Part shown: in pieces, positions 51,107 to 60,145 of the stretch
Numbering within the stretch: the stretch's first letter is position 1
Layout: each line of letters begins with the position of its first letter
Source: Armatimonadetes bacterium 55-13
Lineage (GTDB): Bacteria > Armatimonadota > Fimbriimonadia > Fimbriimonadales > Fimbriimonadaceae
DNA: 64,000 nucleotides
Direction: 5' to 3'
NCBI GenBank assembly: GCA_001898035.1
Contig: MKRX01000027.1
Location: 262,225 to 326,224, forward strand
Notes under the pieces: model-generated
The model's input: the letters and a program-made list of their open reading frames with translations, nothing else
Database searches by the model: none
What the model was told of the DNA's origin: nothing
Program-made: the position numbers and the translations under genes

Positions 51107-52180
51107 ATGAAGACTGCTCTGCTATTTTCCGCTGTAATGCTTTTGACGGGTCTCCAAGGAGAAGGTGGGTCTAACCAAGCAACGTTAGAACTGCCGGACG
51201 TGGGTCTGGCCCTTTCATATCCAAAGGCTTGGCAGGTAACTGCAATCAAGAAGTCTCACGACTTCAAGGTGCGAATTCCAATCGACGGCTCTTCGACCGC
51301 CGCAGATCTCGAAATTTACAATGTCGGCTTCGATGCTGAGAAGGATGTTTGGCAGCTTTCTCAAAAGGGAATCAATGATCGGATGCGTAGAGAAGTCATC
51401 CGCCAGTGGGAGGAAGAGATTCTTGGCGTTCCCCTACTACTCACCAAGGTTTCCTATACCGATAAGTCCGGACCCAAGATTCTTTTGACCGGGCTCATGT
51501 ACAGCCGAACTCCCAAAAAGCTGATGTTTCGGTTGGAAGCATCGCCCGATGACTTCGATAAAGCAGAGTTTGTTTGGCGAGAAACAATGCAAACTTTTAG
51601 AACCGGCGCACCGCTTAAACCGGAAGATCCAACGAAGAAACCCGATCCCAATAAACCTGTTCAGCAATCTTTGCCTCCCATTAGCAAGCCCAAATCGCTG
51701 GATGAAAAAGTTGAATTCGTAAAGCCAAGCGTGGTTGTTGAAGCAACTGCCGCCGGGCGGAAAGTCAATATCATGATTCCGACAGGCTGGGAAGGAAAGG
51801 TTGCCGAAGATGGAACGATTGCGCTTACAAATGCCGAAGTCGCGAGTCAGATAAAGGTGGCGTTGGCCTCAACCCTGGATTCAGACCCGCCACAAAGAGC
51901 CCTCTTTGTCGCTTCGAGCAAGACCCTGAACGACTTCCAAAAGGTGGCAAAGCGAGACGAGTCAGTGCCGGCCAAGAATAAGGCTGGCGCGATGACTGCT
52001 TCCGTTTGGCGCGTAGGAACGACCGCGCAAGGCGATCTCTATACCTGCGATGCCACCATCGCCAACGGTGATTTCTATGTGGTCGTGGCTTACCGAACGA
52101 CGAATGCGGCCAAGATCGGGGCCGAGAGAAAGGCCGTAGAATCACTTTTACAATCGATGACCATCGAACAAGCACCGTGA
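51107..52180 (+). CDS. Secreted protein with two PsbP/Mog1-like domains, unknown function
   Basis: A 357-aa protein with a signal peptide (TALLFSAVMLLTGLQGEG). It has two similar halves: LPDVGLALSYPKAWQVTAI with FRLEASPDDFDKAEFVWRETMQTF, and NIMIPTGWEGKVAEDGTIALTN with FYVVVAYRTTN ending in KAVESLLQSM. They are joined by a Pro/Lys-rich linker (EDPTKKPDPNKPVQQSLPP). The stop overlaps tsaB by GTGA, so it is co-translated with a housekeeping gene although it is exported. Confidence 0.7.
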   Translation: MKTALLFSAVMLLTGLQGEGGSNQATLELPDVGLALSYPKAWQVTAIKKSHDFKVRIPIDGSSTAADLEIYNVGFDAEKDVWQLSQKGINDRMRREVIRQWEEEILGVPLLLTKVSYTDKSGPKILLTGLMYSRTPKKLMFRLEASPDDFDKAEFVWRETMQTFRTGAPLKPEDPTKKPDPNKPVQQSLPPISKPKSLDEKVEFVKPSVVVEATAAGRKVNIMIPTGWEGKVAEDGTIALTNAEVASQIKVALASTLDSDPPQRALFVASSKTLNDFQKVAKRDESVPAKNKAGAMTASVWRVGTTAQGDLYTCDATIANGDFYVVVAYRTTNAAKIGAERKAVESLLQSMTIEQAP

Positions 52181-52755
52181 TAGTTGCTTTTTCGACATCG
52201 AGTCCGTACTCAAGCGTTGCACTGCTTTCTGAAGATGGCGAAGTCATGGCTAGCAGGCAAGTGCTTGCCCCGATGCGGGCCAGCGGCGCTTGTTTTAGGA
52301 TGTTGGATGAGATATGGGACGAGTCCGGCGCCAAACTTGAGGATGCCCGCCTCTTCGCCTGTGATCTGGGTCCGGGTTCATTTACGGGTGTGAAGGTTGC
52401 CGTTACTATCGCAAAGACGCTAGCGTTGTGTCAGGGCAAGCTCGTGACCGGCGCCACCAGTTTCGACTTGATTGACGCTGATCAATTGGTAGTTATGCCG
52501 AGCAAACGAAACGAGTACTTCGTCAGGTATCCGGGAAAGGATGCGATGAGACGGAGCGAATTGCCGGATGACCCGTTCACGGGATTTGGTCCAGGATTAA
52601 CTTCCGAGGTCTATCCTCACGCGGAAAGGTTTGCCACCATACTCGATAGATGCGTAATCGTAGAACCGGAGCGTCTTACGCCGAACTATTTGATTGAGCC
52701 AAGCATATCCAAACCCAAATCTCCCTTGAATGTAGTCTCGGAGCCCTGTGTTTGA
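52177..52755 (+). CDS. tsaB: tRNA threonylcarbamoyladenosine biosynthesis protein TsaB
   Basis: A 192-aa ASKHA-fold protein that partners TsaD in making t6A37 on ANN-decoding tRNAs. The start IVAFSTSSPYSSVALLSEDG and the family signature DLGPGSFTGVKVAVTIAKTLA are clear. It starts at GTG 52177, overlapping the previous stop. The 3' end overlaps the murB start by 8 bases, so three genes are translationally linked. Confidence 0.9.
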   Translation: MIVAFSTSSPYSSVALLSEDGEVMASRQVLAPMRASGACFRMLDEIWDESGAKLEDARLFACDLGPGSFTGVKVAVTIAKTLALCQGKLVTGATSFDLIDADQLVVMPSKRNEYFVRYPGKDAMRRSELPDDPFTGFGPGLTSEVYPHAERFATILDRCVIVEPERLTPNYLIEPSISKPKSPLNVVSEPCV

Positions 52756-53710
52756 AGCATTGATTGAAAGGTTTGGAATTCGTCGAGGAATGAACCTTGC
52801 CTCATTTACGACGCTAAGAGCTGGGGGAGCTGCCGAGTTCTTCGGCTCGGTTGCCACTTCAGGAGATCTTGCCGAGATATCAGCGGCGGCTCATCACGCG
52901 GGCATAAAAGTCACGATTCTGGGTGCCGGGAGCAATATGTTGCCTTCAGACGATGGAGTGCCCGGACTGACTTTACGAAATCAAGCGGCGAGAATTGCAG
53001 TGGCCAAGACTGGAGAGGTGCTTGCAGACACTGGTTGCGCATTTCAAGAACTCTTTCTTAAAGCGGCACAGGCCGGATTGAGAGGACTCGAGTTTGCCGT
53101 TGGAATCCCCGGGACGTTAGGTGGGGCGTTGGCCAGCAACGCAGGTGCCTATCGAAGCAACGTGTCCGAATTCATCACGAGGCTGGATTTGGTCCATGAC
53201 GGAGAGCGTAAGTGGGTCGGGCCAGAATATCTAAAATTCTCTTATCGAGACTCAGTCTTGAGGCAGCCAAATCCCCCTCAGATCACTGTCCTTAGAGTTG
53301 AGATGAAGCTTCCTAAGGGGAATCCAAAGCAGATATACGATGAAGCGAGAGAATACCAACGACAGCGAATTTCCAAGCAGCCACCTCAAGCGAGTGCCGG
53401 AAGTTTCTTCAAAAATGTGACAGACCGGGCCTTTGCAGAATCGCTGGATGGTCTAAGCGAAACTCTCAAAAAAGCCGGCGTCGTGCCGGCCGGCTTCTTA
53501 ATCGAGGCCGCAGGGCTCAAGGGATTCCGGATGGGGGGAGCGATGCAAGGAGCCCGGCACGCAAACTTCATTCTGAATGTGGGAAACGCCACCTCGTTCG
53601 AGATCCGCAAGCTCGCGTGCCATACCCGCCAGGTTGTCTTCGACAAATTCGGCGTCCTCCTGGAAGAGGAAGTTCTGTATCTTGGCGACTGGAGTCGTTT
53701 CGCGGCTTAG
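52748..53710 (+). CDS. murB: UDP-N-acetylenolpyruvoylglucosamine reductase
   Basis: A 320-aa FAD enzyme that completes UDP-MurNAc synthesis. FAD-binding motifs are GAGSNMLPSDDGVPGLTLRN and GIPGTLGGALASNAGAYRSN. YRDSVLRQ and the catalytic Ser in ASAGSFFKNV follow, and a C-terminal Glu is in LLEEEVLYLGDW. The sequence has the type II (short) look. It starts at GTG 52748 inside tsaB. The stop shares TTAG with the convergent small gene. Confidence 0.94.
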   Translation: MFEALIERFGIRRGMNLASFTTLRAGGAAEFFGSVATSGDLAEISAAAHHAGIKVTILGAGSNMLPSDDGVPGLTLRNQAARIAVAKTGEVLADTGCAFQELFLKAAQAGLRGLEFAVGIPGTLGGALASNAGAYRSNVSEFITRLDLVHDGERKWVGPEYLKFSYRDSVLRQPNPPQITVLRVEMKLPKGNPKQIYDEAREYQRQRISKQPPQASAGSFFKNVTDRAFAESLDGLSETLKKAGVVPAGFLIEAAGLKGFRMGGAMQGARHANFILNVGNATSFEIRKLACHTRQVVFDKFGVLLEEEVLYLGDWSRFAA

Positions 53711-54018
53711 TTAGATTGCTTCATTGAATCAGTGGCTGAAAGAGCTCCCGATTCGTAAAGGTTCAAGACCACGAAGTAGCTAGTCGTGAGGATGACGCTC
53801 GCCAAAAGCAAATTGTAGGCAACGGTGAGAATGGGAAGCCCCACTTTTCGTGCGAACTTATTTTGTCGCACCATTGAGAGTTTCGCCCTCTCTCTCTTTT
53901 GGCCAGGAGGGAATAGGTTCGTTGAAGCTCGCTGCAGCGATTTCATCCACGGTCGTCGCATCAGCCAAAGCATTCCTTTCCAGGAAATGCGGGCGAGAAA
54001 TCGGGCAAAGGCGCTCAT
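53707..54018 (-). CDS. 103-aa single-span membrane protein
   Basis: A very basic N-terminal half (RPWMKSLQRASTNLFPPGQKRERAKLSM) and one hydrophobic helix (PILTVAYNLLLASVILTTSYFVV), with a short polar tail. Function unknown. It lies downstream of tRNA-Arg on the same strand and shares four stop bases with murB. Confidence 0.55.
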   Translation of the reverse strand: MSAFARFLARISWKGMLWLMRRPWMKSLQRASTNLFPPGQKRERAKLSMVRQNKFARKVGLPILTVAYNLLLASVILTTSYFVVLNLYESGALSATDSMKQSN

Positions 54019-54192
54019 ATCAAACTCACTTGTTTTCTACGTTGTTAGAGAGGCGAATGATCGTTTTTTAAGGCGCGTTCGACCGAGTTCCTCGGTCGTC
54101 CTCGAAGTGAGACATTACTCAACAAGTTTTCTTGTCAAAGGAAGAGAGAGCTTTGACACAAGGGGCGGGCGATGAAATGAATACCTTGAGAA

Positions 54193-54268
54193 TGGCGCGG
54201 CTGAAGGGACTCGAACCCCCGACTTCTTCCTCCGGAGGGAAGCGCTCTATCCACTGAGCTACAGCCGC
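54193..54268 (-). tRNA. tRNA-Arg (anticodon CCG)
   Basis: The minus strand folds as GCGGCTG / CAGCCGC acceptor, D-arm GCTCAGTGGATAGAGC, anticodon stem CTTCC / GGAAG with loop CTCCGGA, and T-arm GGGGG TTCGAGT CCCTT-type. Anticodon CCG reads CGG Arg. The 3' CCA is encoded (54193-54195). Confidence 0.95.
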
Positions 54269-54288
54269 TTCTCCCTTCGAGGATACAA

Positions 54289-54322
54289 CAAAAAAGCGGC
54301 CAGGCAATTTGCCTGGCCGCTT
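54289..54322 (-). terminator. Strong terminator of the pseudopilin-lipoprotein operon
   Basis: Read on the minus strand, a 14-bp perfect stem, AAGCGGCCAGGCAA / TTGCCTGGCCGCTT, with a 1-base centre is followed by TTTTTTG. It lies 16 bases after the lipoprotein stop. Confidence 0.88.
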
Positions 54323-54338
54323 CATCGTTCAACTAACG

Positions 54339-54548
54339 TTAGTGCTTCCCTGGGACCGTCAAGGCTTGCGGTCCAGAAGAAGGTGCCGAACCTGGTGCTG
54401 CTTGACCAGCCATGTTCGCTTCAGCCTGCTTCTTTTGCTCAGGAGTCAAGTTAACTTCGGTCTTGTAGTTGGAGTCATAGTTGTCTCCACCACTGCAACC
54501 GACCGCCGCGACCGCGATAGCCGCCAGAGCGATAACCCAAAGCTTCAT
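54339..54548 (-). CDS. 69-aa lipoprotein paired with pseudopilin
   Basis: Signal peptide LWVIALAAIAVAAVGC with a lipobox, then an Asp/Asn/Tyr spacer, LTPEQKKQAEANMAGQAAPG and a Pro/Ser tail. The ATG overlaps the stop of the pseudopilin gene (TAATG), so the two are translationally coupled. Second of three pseudopilin-lipoprotein pairs in the window; the TPEQ helix resembles that in the lipoprotein at 38612. A strong terminator follows. Function unknown. Confidence 0.8.
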   Translation of the reverse strand: MKLWVIALAAIAVAAVGCSGGDNYDSNYKTEVNLTPEQKKQAEANMAGQAAPGSAPSSGPQALTVPGKH

Positions 54549-55339
54549 TAGTTGGAGTGGCCTCCCCAGAGGTACTTCTCTTGGTCGACAACGCTGGAGT
54601 TGGAAGGATCGGCGCCTGCCCACAGAGCGGTTGTCGGGAGAGACTTTGCGTGACCATCAACGAAGGACATGCTTACCTTGCCCTTAATGTAGTCGTAAGC
54701 TCCACCGAACTGGAACCAGCTCGTGTTGTCAGTGAATGCCCATGCTCCAAACCAGTAAGAGGTTCCAGAGTTCCAGTAGCTGGGAGCCTGTACGAACCAG
54801 TTACCGCCACCACTAGGAGCAGTTCCGTTCTTATCCCAGACGGAATCGACCGTGAGGATGGTTTGAGCCGGTCGCGTGATTGAAGTTGCGGACTTCGGCA
54901 TGAACACGGCTTGACCGTTAATGTCCATCAGAGGGCAGATGTAGAAGTAGTTGAGACCCCGGTGGCTGCGGAGACCCATGTTATATTCCTTCTGCAACTG
55001 AGTCGTTCCACCCGCTTGAAGGATAGAATCAGTTGAATTGCCATCGAGCGGGCATCGCTGAATCTGCCAGTTCTTAGAATATGGCTGAACCAGCTGGGCT
55101 CGAGTGACGTTGACGGTCTCGTCCGTCAAGTAAGCGCCGGTGTTACACGGTGCAAAAGTATCATCATAGTCGCCAGCGTACATGATGTTGGCGAGATTGT
55201 CCTGCTTCACATTGCTCAAGTTAGCGGTGCTCTTAGCAGCAGCTTTGGCTTGGGCAAAAACGGGGAAGAGGATGGCGGCAAGGATCGCGATGATTGCGAT
55301 AACGACAAGGAGCTCAATGAGAGTAAAGGCTCGTTTCAA
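54548..55339 (-). CDS. DUF1559-type pseudopilin
   Basis: A 263-aa protein with prepilin signal [20 protein letters not shown], helix extension [22 protein letters not shown], a beta-rich head and the closing VSMSFVDGHAKSLPT motif. On the minus strand TTGTAT (55422-55427) and TAAACA (55400-55405), 16 bases apart, are promoter candidates, and GGAGGT lies upstream of the ATG. The gap to nuoF (55340-55608) holds no other gene. It probably forms a minor pseudopilin of a type II-like export machine. Confidence 0.88.
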   Translation of the reverse strand: MKRAFTLIELLVVIAIIAILAAILFPVFAQAKAAAKSTANLSNVKQDNLANIMYAGDYDDTFAPCNTGAYLTDETVNVTRAQLVQPYSKNWQIQRCPLDGNSTDSILQAGGTTQLQKEYNMGLRSHRGLNYFYICPLMDINGQAVFMPKSATSITRPAQTILTVDSVWDKNGTAPSGGGNWFVQAPSYWNSGTSYWFGAWAFTDNTSWFQFGGAYDYIKGKVSMSFVDGHAKSLPTTALWAGADPSNSSVVDQEKYLWGGHSN

Positions 55340-55608
55340 GAGAGTTGGCTACCTCCAAAAATTACAACCGCAATACTCCTGCGCCAGATGATTGCTTATT
55401 GTTTAAGAGGCAAAAATGGCTATACAAGAAATAAAGCAGTTGACACCATTATGACATCAAAAAATGGGCCATTTGTTCCAAAAAAAAATCGGATGCTTGA
55501 AATTTGTCAAAAACCCGATAATTGTTGCAATGCTTTCAAAATTGAACTTGCAGGAGCGAGTCAACAATCTAGGAAGCACCTGTCACAGATTCGTCTCCTG
55601 GATTCTCG

Positions 55609-56913
55609 TTACGGAGCCATGGCGAGCGTAGGTTCACTTTCCACCATGCTTTTGCCATTTTCAATAAAGTACTCGAACTCATGCGGGAATACTCGTAGCG
55701 CCGCTGCAACGGGCCAAGCCGCCGCGTCGCCAAGGCCGCAGAATGATCGCCCGTCGATCTGCGAGCAGATATCCTTCAGGAGTTCGATGTCGCCCTTCTG
55801 GCCGTTGCCGCGTCGGATTCGGTCCAAGATTTGGAGCATCCACCGCGTTCCCTCTCGACAGGGCGTGCATTTGCCACAGCTTTCATTGGCATAAAACAGA
55901 GCCGTGCGCCAAATGAAGGTCACGATGCAGGTGTGTTCGTTGAGGAACATACAACCGCCCGATCCGACCATGGACTTGACCTCAGACATTTCCTCGTAGC
56001 CAATGATGGCTCGGTCTACATCTTCAGCGGTGATGATCGGTACCGAAGAACCTCCTGGAACGCAAGCCTTCAGCTTCCCGCCTTTGACGCCACCCGCCAT
56101 TTCAAGCAGCTCCTTCAAAGGAGTGCCGAACTCGATTTCAAAATTTCCTGGTTTGTTGACGTGACCTGAAACTGAGAAGATCTTCGTGCCTCGAGAGTTC
56201 TTGGTCGAGGCGCCCAAGGAGGCGTACCACTCTCCACCATTCTTGATAATAAAGGGAGCACAGCAGTAAGTCTCAACATTATTAATCAGAGTAGGGCGTT
56301 CCCAAAGACCGGCAACGGTTGGAAGTGGAGCGTGGGGGAATTTGAGTCGAGGCATTCCTCGCTCGCCCATGAGAGAACTCATAAGCGCGCTTTCTTCACC
56401 GCACTCGTACGAACCGGCGCCGAGGTGGATATCTAGATCGAAGTTCCATCCCGTTCCCATGATGTTCTTACCGAGAAGTCCTGCCGCATAAGCTTCGTCG
56501 ATCGCCGAGCGAAGCGCGCGTGCGGCATCGATGAACTCGCCTCGAATATAGATAAAGCCTTGGTCGGCGTTGGTTGCGTGCCCAGCAATGGTCATCCCTT
56601 CCACTAAAAGAAAGGGACATGTCTCCATCAACTGCTTATCTTTGAACGTCCCCGGTTCACCTTCATCCGCGTTACACAGAACGTAGTGAGTGGTTTTCTT
56701 GTCCTTGGGGATACCATTCCACTTGATCCAAGTGGGGAAGCCCGCGCCACCTCGTCCGCGGAGTCCGGAAGCTTTGACCTCGTCGATGACCGCTTGGCGA
56801 TCCATCTTAATGGCTTTCTCCAACGCCTGGTAACCGCCGGTCGCCTTGTAACCATCAAGGGTTCGGAAGGCAGGATCGTGAGTGTGTTCGAAGAGTAGCT
56901 TTCGCTCGGCCAT
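55609..56913 (-). CDS. nuoF: NADH-quinone oxidoreductase subunit F
   Basis: A 434-aa flavoprotein of complex I that oxidises NADH with FMN. The FMN/NADH sites are ASGLRGRGGAGFPTWIKW and CNADEGEPGTFKD. GAGSYECGEESALMSSLMGERGMPR, an SLBB region and the N3 4Fe-4S cluster motif NESCGKCTPCREGT with a later Cys in FCGLG follow. The residue after GFPT is Trp where Gly is usual. It is last of nuoD-E-F; nuoG does not follow. Confidence 0.96.
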   Translation of the reverse strand: MAERKLLFEHTHDPAFRTLDGYKATGGYQALEKAIKMDRQAVIDEVKASGLRGRGGAGFPTWIKWNGIPKDKKTTHYVLCNADEGEPGTFKDKQLMETCPFLLVEGMTIAGHATNADQGFIYIRGEFIDAARALRSAIDEAYAAGLLGKNIMGTGWNFDLDIHLGAGSYECGEESALMSSLMGERGMPRLKFPHAPLPTVAGLWERPTLINNVETYCCAPFIIKNGGEWYASLGASTKNSRGTKIFSVSGHVNKPGNFEIEFGTPLKELLEMAGGVKGGKLKACVPGGSSVPIITAEDVDRAIIGYEEMSEVKSMVGSGGCMFLNEHTCIVTFIWRTALFYANESCGKCTPCREGTRWMLQILDRIRRGNGQKGDIELLKDICSQIDGRSFCGLGDAAAWPVAAALRVFPHEFEYFIENGKSMVESEPTLAMAP

Positions 56914-56967
56914 GACTACCTCTTATTCTACCGAGTTCAACTCCCGGATCGGTAAGGGGAAGACGGC

Positions 56968-57582
56968 TTAGCGCTCGGAAGCCCGAATATGAACCTTGAC
57001 CATCTCGTCCGCCATCTTGACAACCGTGGATTCGGGATTTGCGCGGAGGTCATCGATAAGCTTGCTGAGGTAGCCCTCGTCCACAGGACCATGGTAGGTG
57101 TCGCCCACCTGAATGACAGGTGCTCGATCGCAGGCGTCGAGGCACTCGACCTCTTCGACGGTAAACAGTCCATCGGCTGTCGTTTCGCCATGTCCGATTC
57201 CGAGTTTTTCCTTCAGAAAGTCTCGAAGTCGGTAAGTGCCGCAGAGATGACACGAAAGGCAGGTGCAGAGCTCAATCTTGTGTTTGCCTGGCTTGTGAGC
57301 GGTGTTGTACATCGAGTAGAAAGTCGCAACGCCTTCCACTTCAGCATAGCTGCGCTGAAGCCGGTAGGCCACTTCGGCAATCGCTTCGCCACTCAGGAAT
57401 CCACCGTACTCTCGTTGGGCAATCCAAAGGGTGGGCAGAATGCAGGCTTTGAGTTCCGGATAGTGAGTTTTCAGCGCCTCTAACTCAGTGATCGCCTTGT
57501 CGGAGAAATTCAACTCCACCTCATCGCGGGTCGGGATGCGGGGGCGCTCATTGATACTGCCGATCTGGGTTAACTCACTCAT
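56968..57582 (-). CDS. nuoE: NADH-quinone oxidoreductase subunit E
   Basis: A 204-aa thioredoxin-like 2Fe-2S (N1a) subunit that pairs with NuoF. The N-terminal helical domain reads LPTLWIAQREYGGFLSGEAI and EGVATFYSMYNTAHKPG. The cluster Cys residues are in ELCTCLSCHLCGT and VECLDACDRAPVIQV. It lies 54 bases upstream of nuoF in the same direction. Confidence 0.95.
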   Translation of the reverse strand: MSELTQIGSINERPRIPTRDEVELNFSDKAITELEALKTHYPELKACILPTLWIAQREYGGFLSGEAIAEVAYRLQRSYAEVEGVATFYSMYNTAHKPGKHKIELCTCLSCHLCGTYRLRDFLKEKLGIGHGETTADGLFTVEEVECLDACDRAPVIQVGDTYHGPVDEGYLSKLIDDLRANPESTVVKMADEMVKVHIRASER

Positions 57583-57648
57583 TGTTTTCGATGCAAAAGG
57601 TTACCCGAGGGTTTGGGCTCGGTCAGGTTGAAGGAAGGCAAAATCCCC

Positions 57649-58866
57649 TTACCGGTCGATCTCACCCAAGACGATGTCAATCGACCCGATAATCGCGATC
57701 ACGTCGGCAATAAGTCGACCTACAGCCAGCACTTCGAGTGCCTTCAAGTTCATGAAGGAAGAGGGACGCTCGTGCCAACGGTACGGTCGGTTGGAACCAT
57801 CGGAGATGATGTAGAAGCCCAGCTCTCCCTTGGAGCCTTCAACTGCGGCATACGCCTCACCTACCGGCGGGTGGAAGCCTTCCGTGAACAGCTTGAAGTG
57901 ATGGATCAGCGATTCCATCGACGTGTCGAGTTCTTGCCTTGGCGGAGGAGCAATCTTTCGATCAGAAGTGCGGAAGTCTCCTTCGGGCAATCCGTCAATA
58001 GCCTGTCGAATGATCTTGATCGATTCCTTCATTTCCGCGATGCGGACCAAGAATCGGTCATAAACGTCGCCGCGTGAACCGACCGGGATCTGGAAATCGA
58101 AGTCCTCGTAGCTGCTGTATGGATTGCTCTTGCGGAGGTCAAAGGCGACGCCGCTCGCACGAGCAATCGGTCCTGAACAACCCAACTCAAGCGCTTCCTT
58201 GCCGGTGAGGACACCAACATCGTAAGTGCGCTCTTTCCAGATCGGATTCTCGACCAGCAGATTCTCCACCACGTCCAGTTCCTTGCCGAATTCTTCAAGG
58301 AACGGATAAAGCTTCTTCTCAAAGCCAGCGGGAATGTCGCCTCGGAGTCCACCGGGGACAATCCAAGACGGCATCATGCGAACTCCCGAGAACATTTCAA
58401 ACATGTCCAGGATGTTCTCTCGCTGCTGCATGATGTAGAAGAACGGCGTCATCGCTCCCAGGTCTAAGGCGTGTGTTCCCAACCAAACACAGTGGGATGC
58501 AATGCGCGAGAGCTCAGCCAGGATAACGCGAAGATATTGAGCGCGTTTCGGAATTTCGCAGCCCAGAAGCTTTTCAACCGCCAATGCGTGGGCGAGGTTG
58601 TTCCCATTCGCATTCAAGTAGTCCATGCGGTCCGTCATGACGACGCACTTGTGATACTGTTGGTACTCGGCTTCCTTCTCCATGCCCGTGTGCAAATAGC
58701 CAATGACCGATTTGCACTTGATGATGGTTTCACCCTCAAGTTCGCAGATCACGCGCAGAACGCCGTGGGTCGATGGGTGCTGAGGCCCCATATTGACCAC
58801 CATGGTGTTTTCTCCCACCTTTTCAAAGATGGTCTCGGTTGAAGGCATGAAGGTTTGTTGACTCAT
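57649..58866 (-). CDS. nuoD: NADH-quinone oxidoreductase subunit D
   Basis: A 405-aa 49-kDa-type subunit forming the quinone site. Signatures are NMGPQHPSTHGVLRVICELEGE, YLHTGMEKEAEYQQYHKCVVMTDRMDYLN, the SGVRMMPSWIVPGGLRGDIP segment and a C-terminal RWHERPSSFMNLKALEVLAVGRLIADVIAIIGSIDIVLGEIDR type end. The start is taken as 58866 (MSQQTFMPS); a longer frame to 58944 lacks support. nuoABC are not adjacent. Confidence 0.95.
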   Translation of the reverse strand: MSQQTFMPSTETIFEKVGENTMVVNMGPQHPSTHGVLRVICELEGETIIKCKSVIGYLHTGMEKEAEYQQYHKCVVMTDRMDYLNANGNNLAHALAVEKLLGCEIPKRAQYLRVILAELSRIASHCVWLGTHALDLGAMTPFFYIMQQRENILDMFEMFSGVRMMPSWIVPGGLRGDIPAGFEKKLYPFLEEFGKELDVVENLLVENPIWKERTYDVGVLTGKEALELGCSGPIARASGVAFDLRKSNPYSSYEDFDFQIPVGSRGDVYDRFLVRIAEMKESIKIIRQAIDGLPEGDFRTSDRKIAPPPRQELDTSMESLIHHFKLFTEGFHPPVGEAYAAVEGSKGELGFYIISDGSNRPYRWHERPSSFMNLKALEVLAVGRLIADVIAIIGSIDIVLGEIDR

Positions 58867-58940
58867 GGCGACAAGCTCTAGCAGCTCCCTATACGATACC
58901 GCGTTAGCCTCTCCCGAGACTAGAAGGAACCTGGGCGAAA

Positions 58941-58977
58941 ACAAAAAGCGCTCCCCAAGTGATCTTGGAGAGCGCTT
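58941..58977 (-). terminator. Terminator after the third pseudopilin-lipoprotein pair
   Basis: On the minus strand a 14-bp stem with one mismatch (arms AAGCGCTCTCCAAG / CTTGGGGAGCGCTT) is followed by TTTTTGT. It lies 21 bases after the lipoprotein stop. Confidence 0.85.
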
Positions 58978-58998
58978 GATTTGTCGGTGGGCTGGCTT

Positions 58999-59223
58999 CT
59001 AGAGCGGGCCCCCGTCAGGTCCCTTTGGCGGCATCTGTGGCGCAGCGTTGCTTGCTCCACCACCGGTCGCCGGAGGGGCGTCCTTGGGCGAGAGGGTGTT
59101 TGTCGAGGGCGGAGTGTTTGATTCCTTGGTGGAATCACCACTGTCTCCGCTTCCACAACCCCCGGCCACCGCAAGAACGCAGACTACCAGGGCACAATTC
59201 AGAAGTGTTTTGACTCTAATCAT
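58999..59223 (-). CDS. 74-aa lipoprotein paired with pseudopilin
   Basis: Signal peptide LLNCALVVCVLAVAGGC with a lipobox, then a low-complexity Gly/Ser/Pro/Thr tail (SGDSGDSTKESNTPPS, then PPKGPDGGPL). It lies 50 bases downstream of a pseudopilin and ends in a strong terminator. Third such pair. Unlike the other two it lacks the TPEQ/TPEK helix. Function unknown. Confidence 0.75.
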   Translation of the reverse strand: MIRVKTLLNCALVVCVLAVAGGCGSGDSGDSTKESNTPPSTNTLSPKDAPPATGGGASNAAPQMPPKGPDGGPL

Positions 59224-59273
59224 CTTGATCTTTCGATTGTTTCGATACTTGAGCGAGACTAGACACTGCGGAT

Positions 59274-60101
59274 TTATTTATCTCCCAATCCGAGCGGCAT
59301 AAGCCAGAATCCGCCAACGTACCAAGACTTCAGATTCAGACCTGACGACCAAGTGGGAACTCCGTCCGAAGCGACTTGAATCCAGTTGGAGTTCTTACCT
59401 GGAGTTCGATTAAACTTCGCGTGTCCATCTGCATAGACCGCATTTCCGCCCTGCGAGTGGTTGTACCAAGTCTTCGTAATATCCATGGTAAACACCGACA
59501 GAGTGTTGGCATTGGGATCCCACCGATACGGAGTCGGATCGGTAGTTAGCTGGTAGGGCAGGGGGAATGAATAGAAATACTTCCTGGTTCGATTCTTCGA
59601 CGCTTCATAGAAAGCCACCGTTTCGGCGGGCAAACTGATCCCTGTCGAACTGAACGAATTCAGGTATGCATTAATCACGTAACTGAATCTGGCGGTGCCA
59701 AGGGCCGATTCTGTTTCCGCGAAAATGTTGTTATCCGTTCCAGACGGGCAACTCCAGATGTCCCAGTTCTTTATGTATGGATACATTGCATTGGCCCACA
59801 TACTCCGCGTAACGGTAGCGGCCGATGCGGTGGGTATTGTTGGCAAGGATTCCCAAACAACGTTTCTCGCAACGTTGAGACCAGTAGCAGGATCAATCGC
59901 ACGAGTGATTGGACATGTATCATCGTAGTCAGCCAGATACATTTGAAGACTCGTTCCGATCTGCTTGTCATTGCTAAGACATGCCGTCTTTTTAGCGGCC
60001 TCTTTAGCTTGAGCGAAAACCGGAAACAGGATAGCAGCAAGAATTGCGATGATGGCAATGACGACCAAAAGTTCAATGAGAGTAAATGCTTTTTTAAACA
60101 T
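59274..60101 (-). CDS. DUF1559-type pseudopilin
   Basis: A 275-aa protein with prepilin signal [20 protein letters not shown], helix extension [24 protein letters not shown], the LADYDDTCP motif and the closing [16 protein letters not shown]. The head differs strongly from the other two pseudopilins, while the first 40 residues are nearly identical to them. Probably a minor pseudopilin. Its own promoter lies at 60146-60174. Confidence 0.88.
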   Translation of the reverse strand: MFKKAFTLIELLVVIAIIAILAAILFPVFAQAKEAAKKTACLSNDKQIGTSLQMYLADYDDTCPITRAIDPATGLNVARNVVWESLPTIPTASAATVTRSMWANAMYPYIKNWDIWSCPSGTDNNIFAETESALGTARFSYVINAYLNSFSSTGISLPAETVAFYEASKNRTRKYFYSFPLPYQLTTDPTPYRWDPNANTLSVFTMDITKTWYNHSQGGNAVYADGHAKFNRTPGKNSNWIQVASDGVPTWSSGLNLKSWYVGGFWLMPLGLGDK

Positions 60102-60145
60102 GGCAAACCTCAGAAAAAAATACAGAACGCAACGGTTCTTGCATT

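Noticed and set aside
54119..54332. Two overlapping short minus-strand frames across tRNA-Arg
   Set aside because: They translate the tRNA and flanking DNA; no coding signals.
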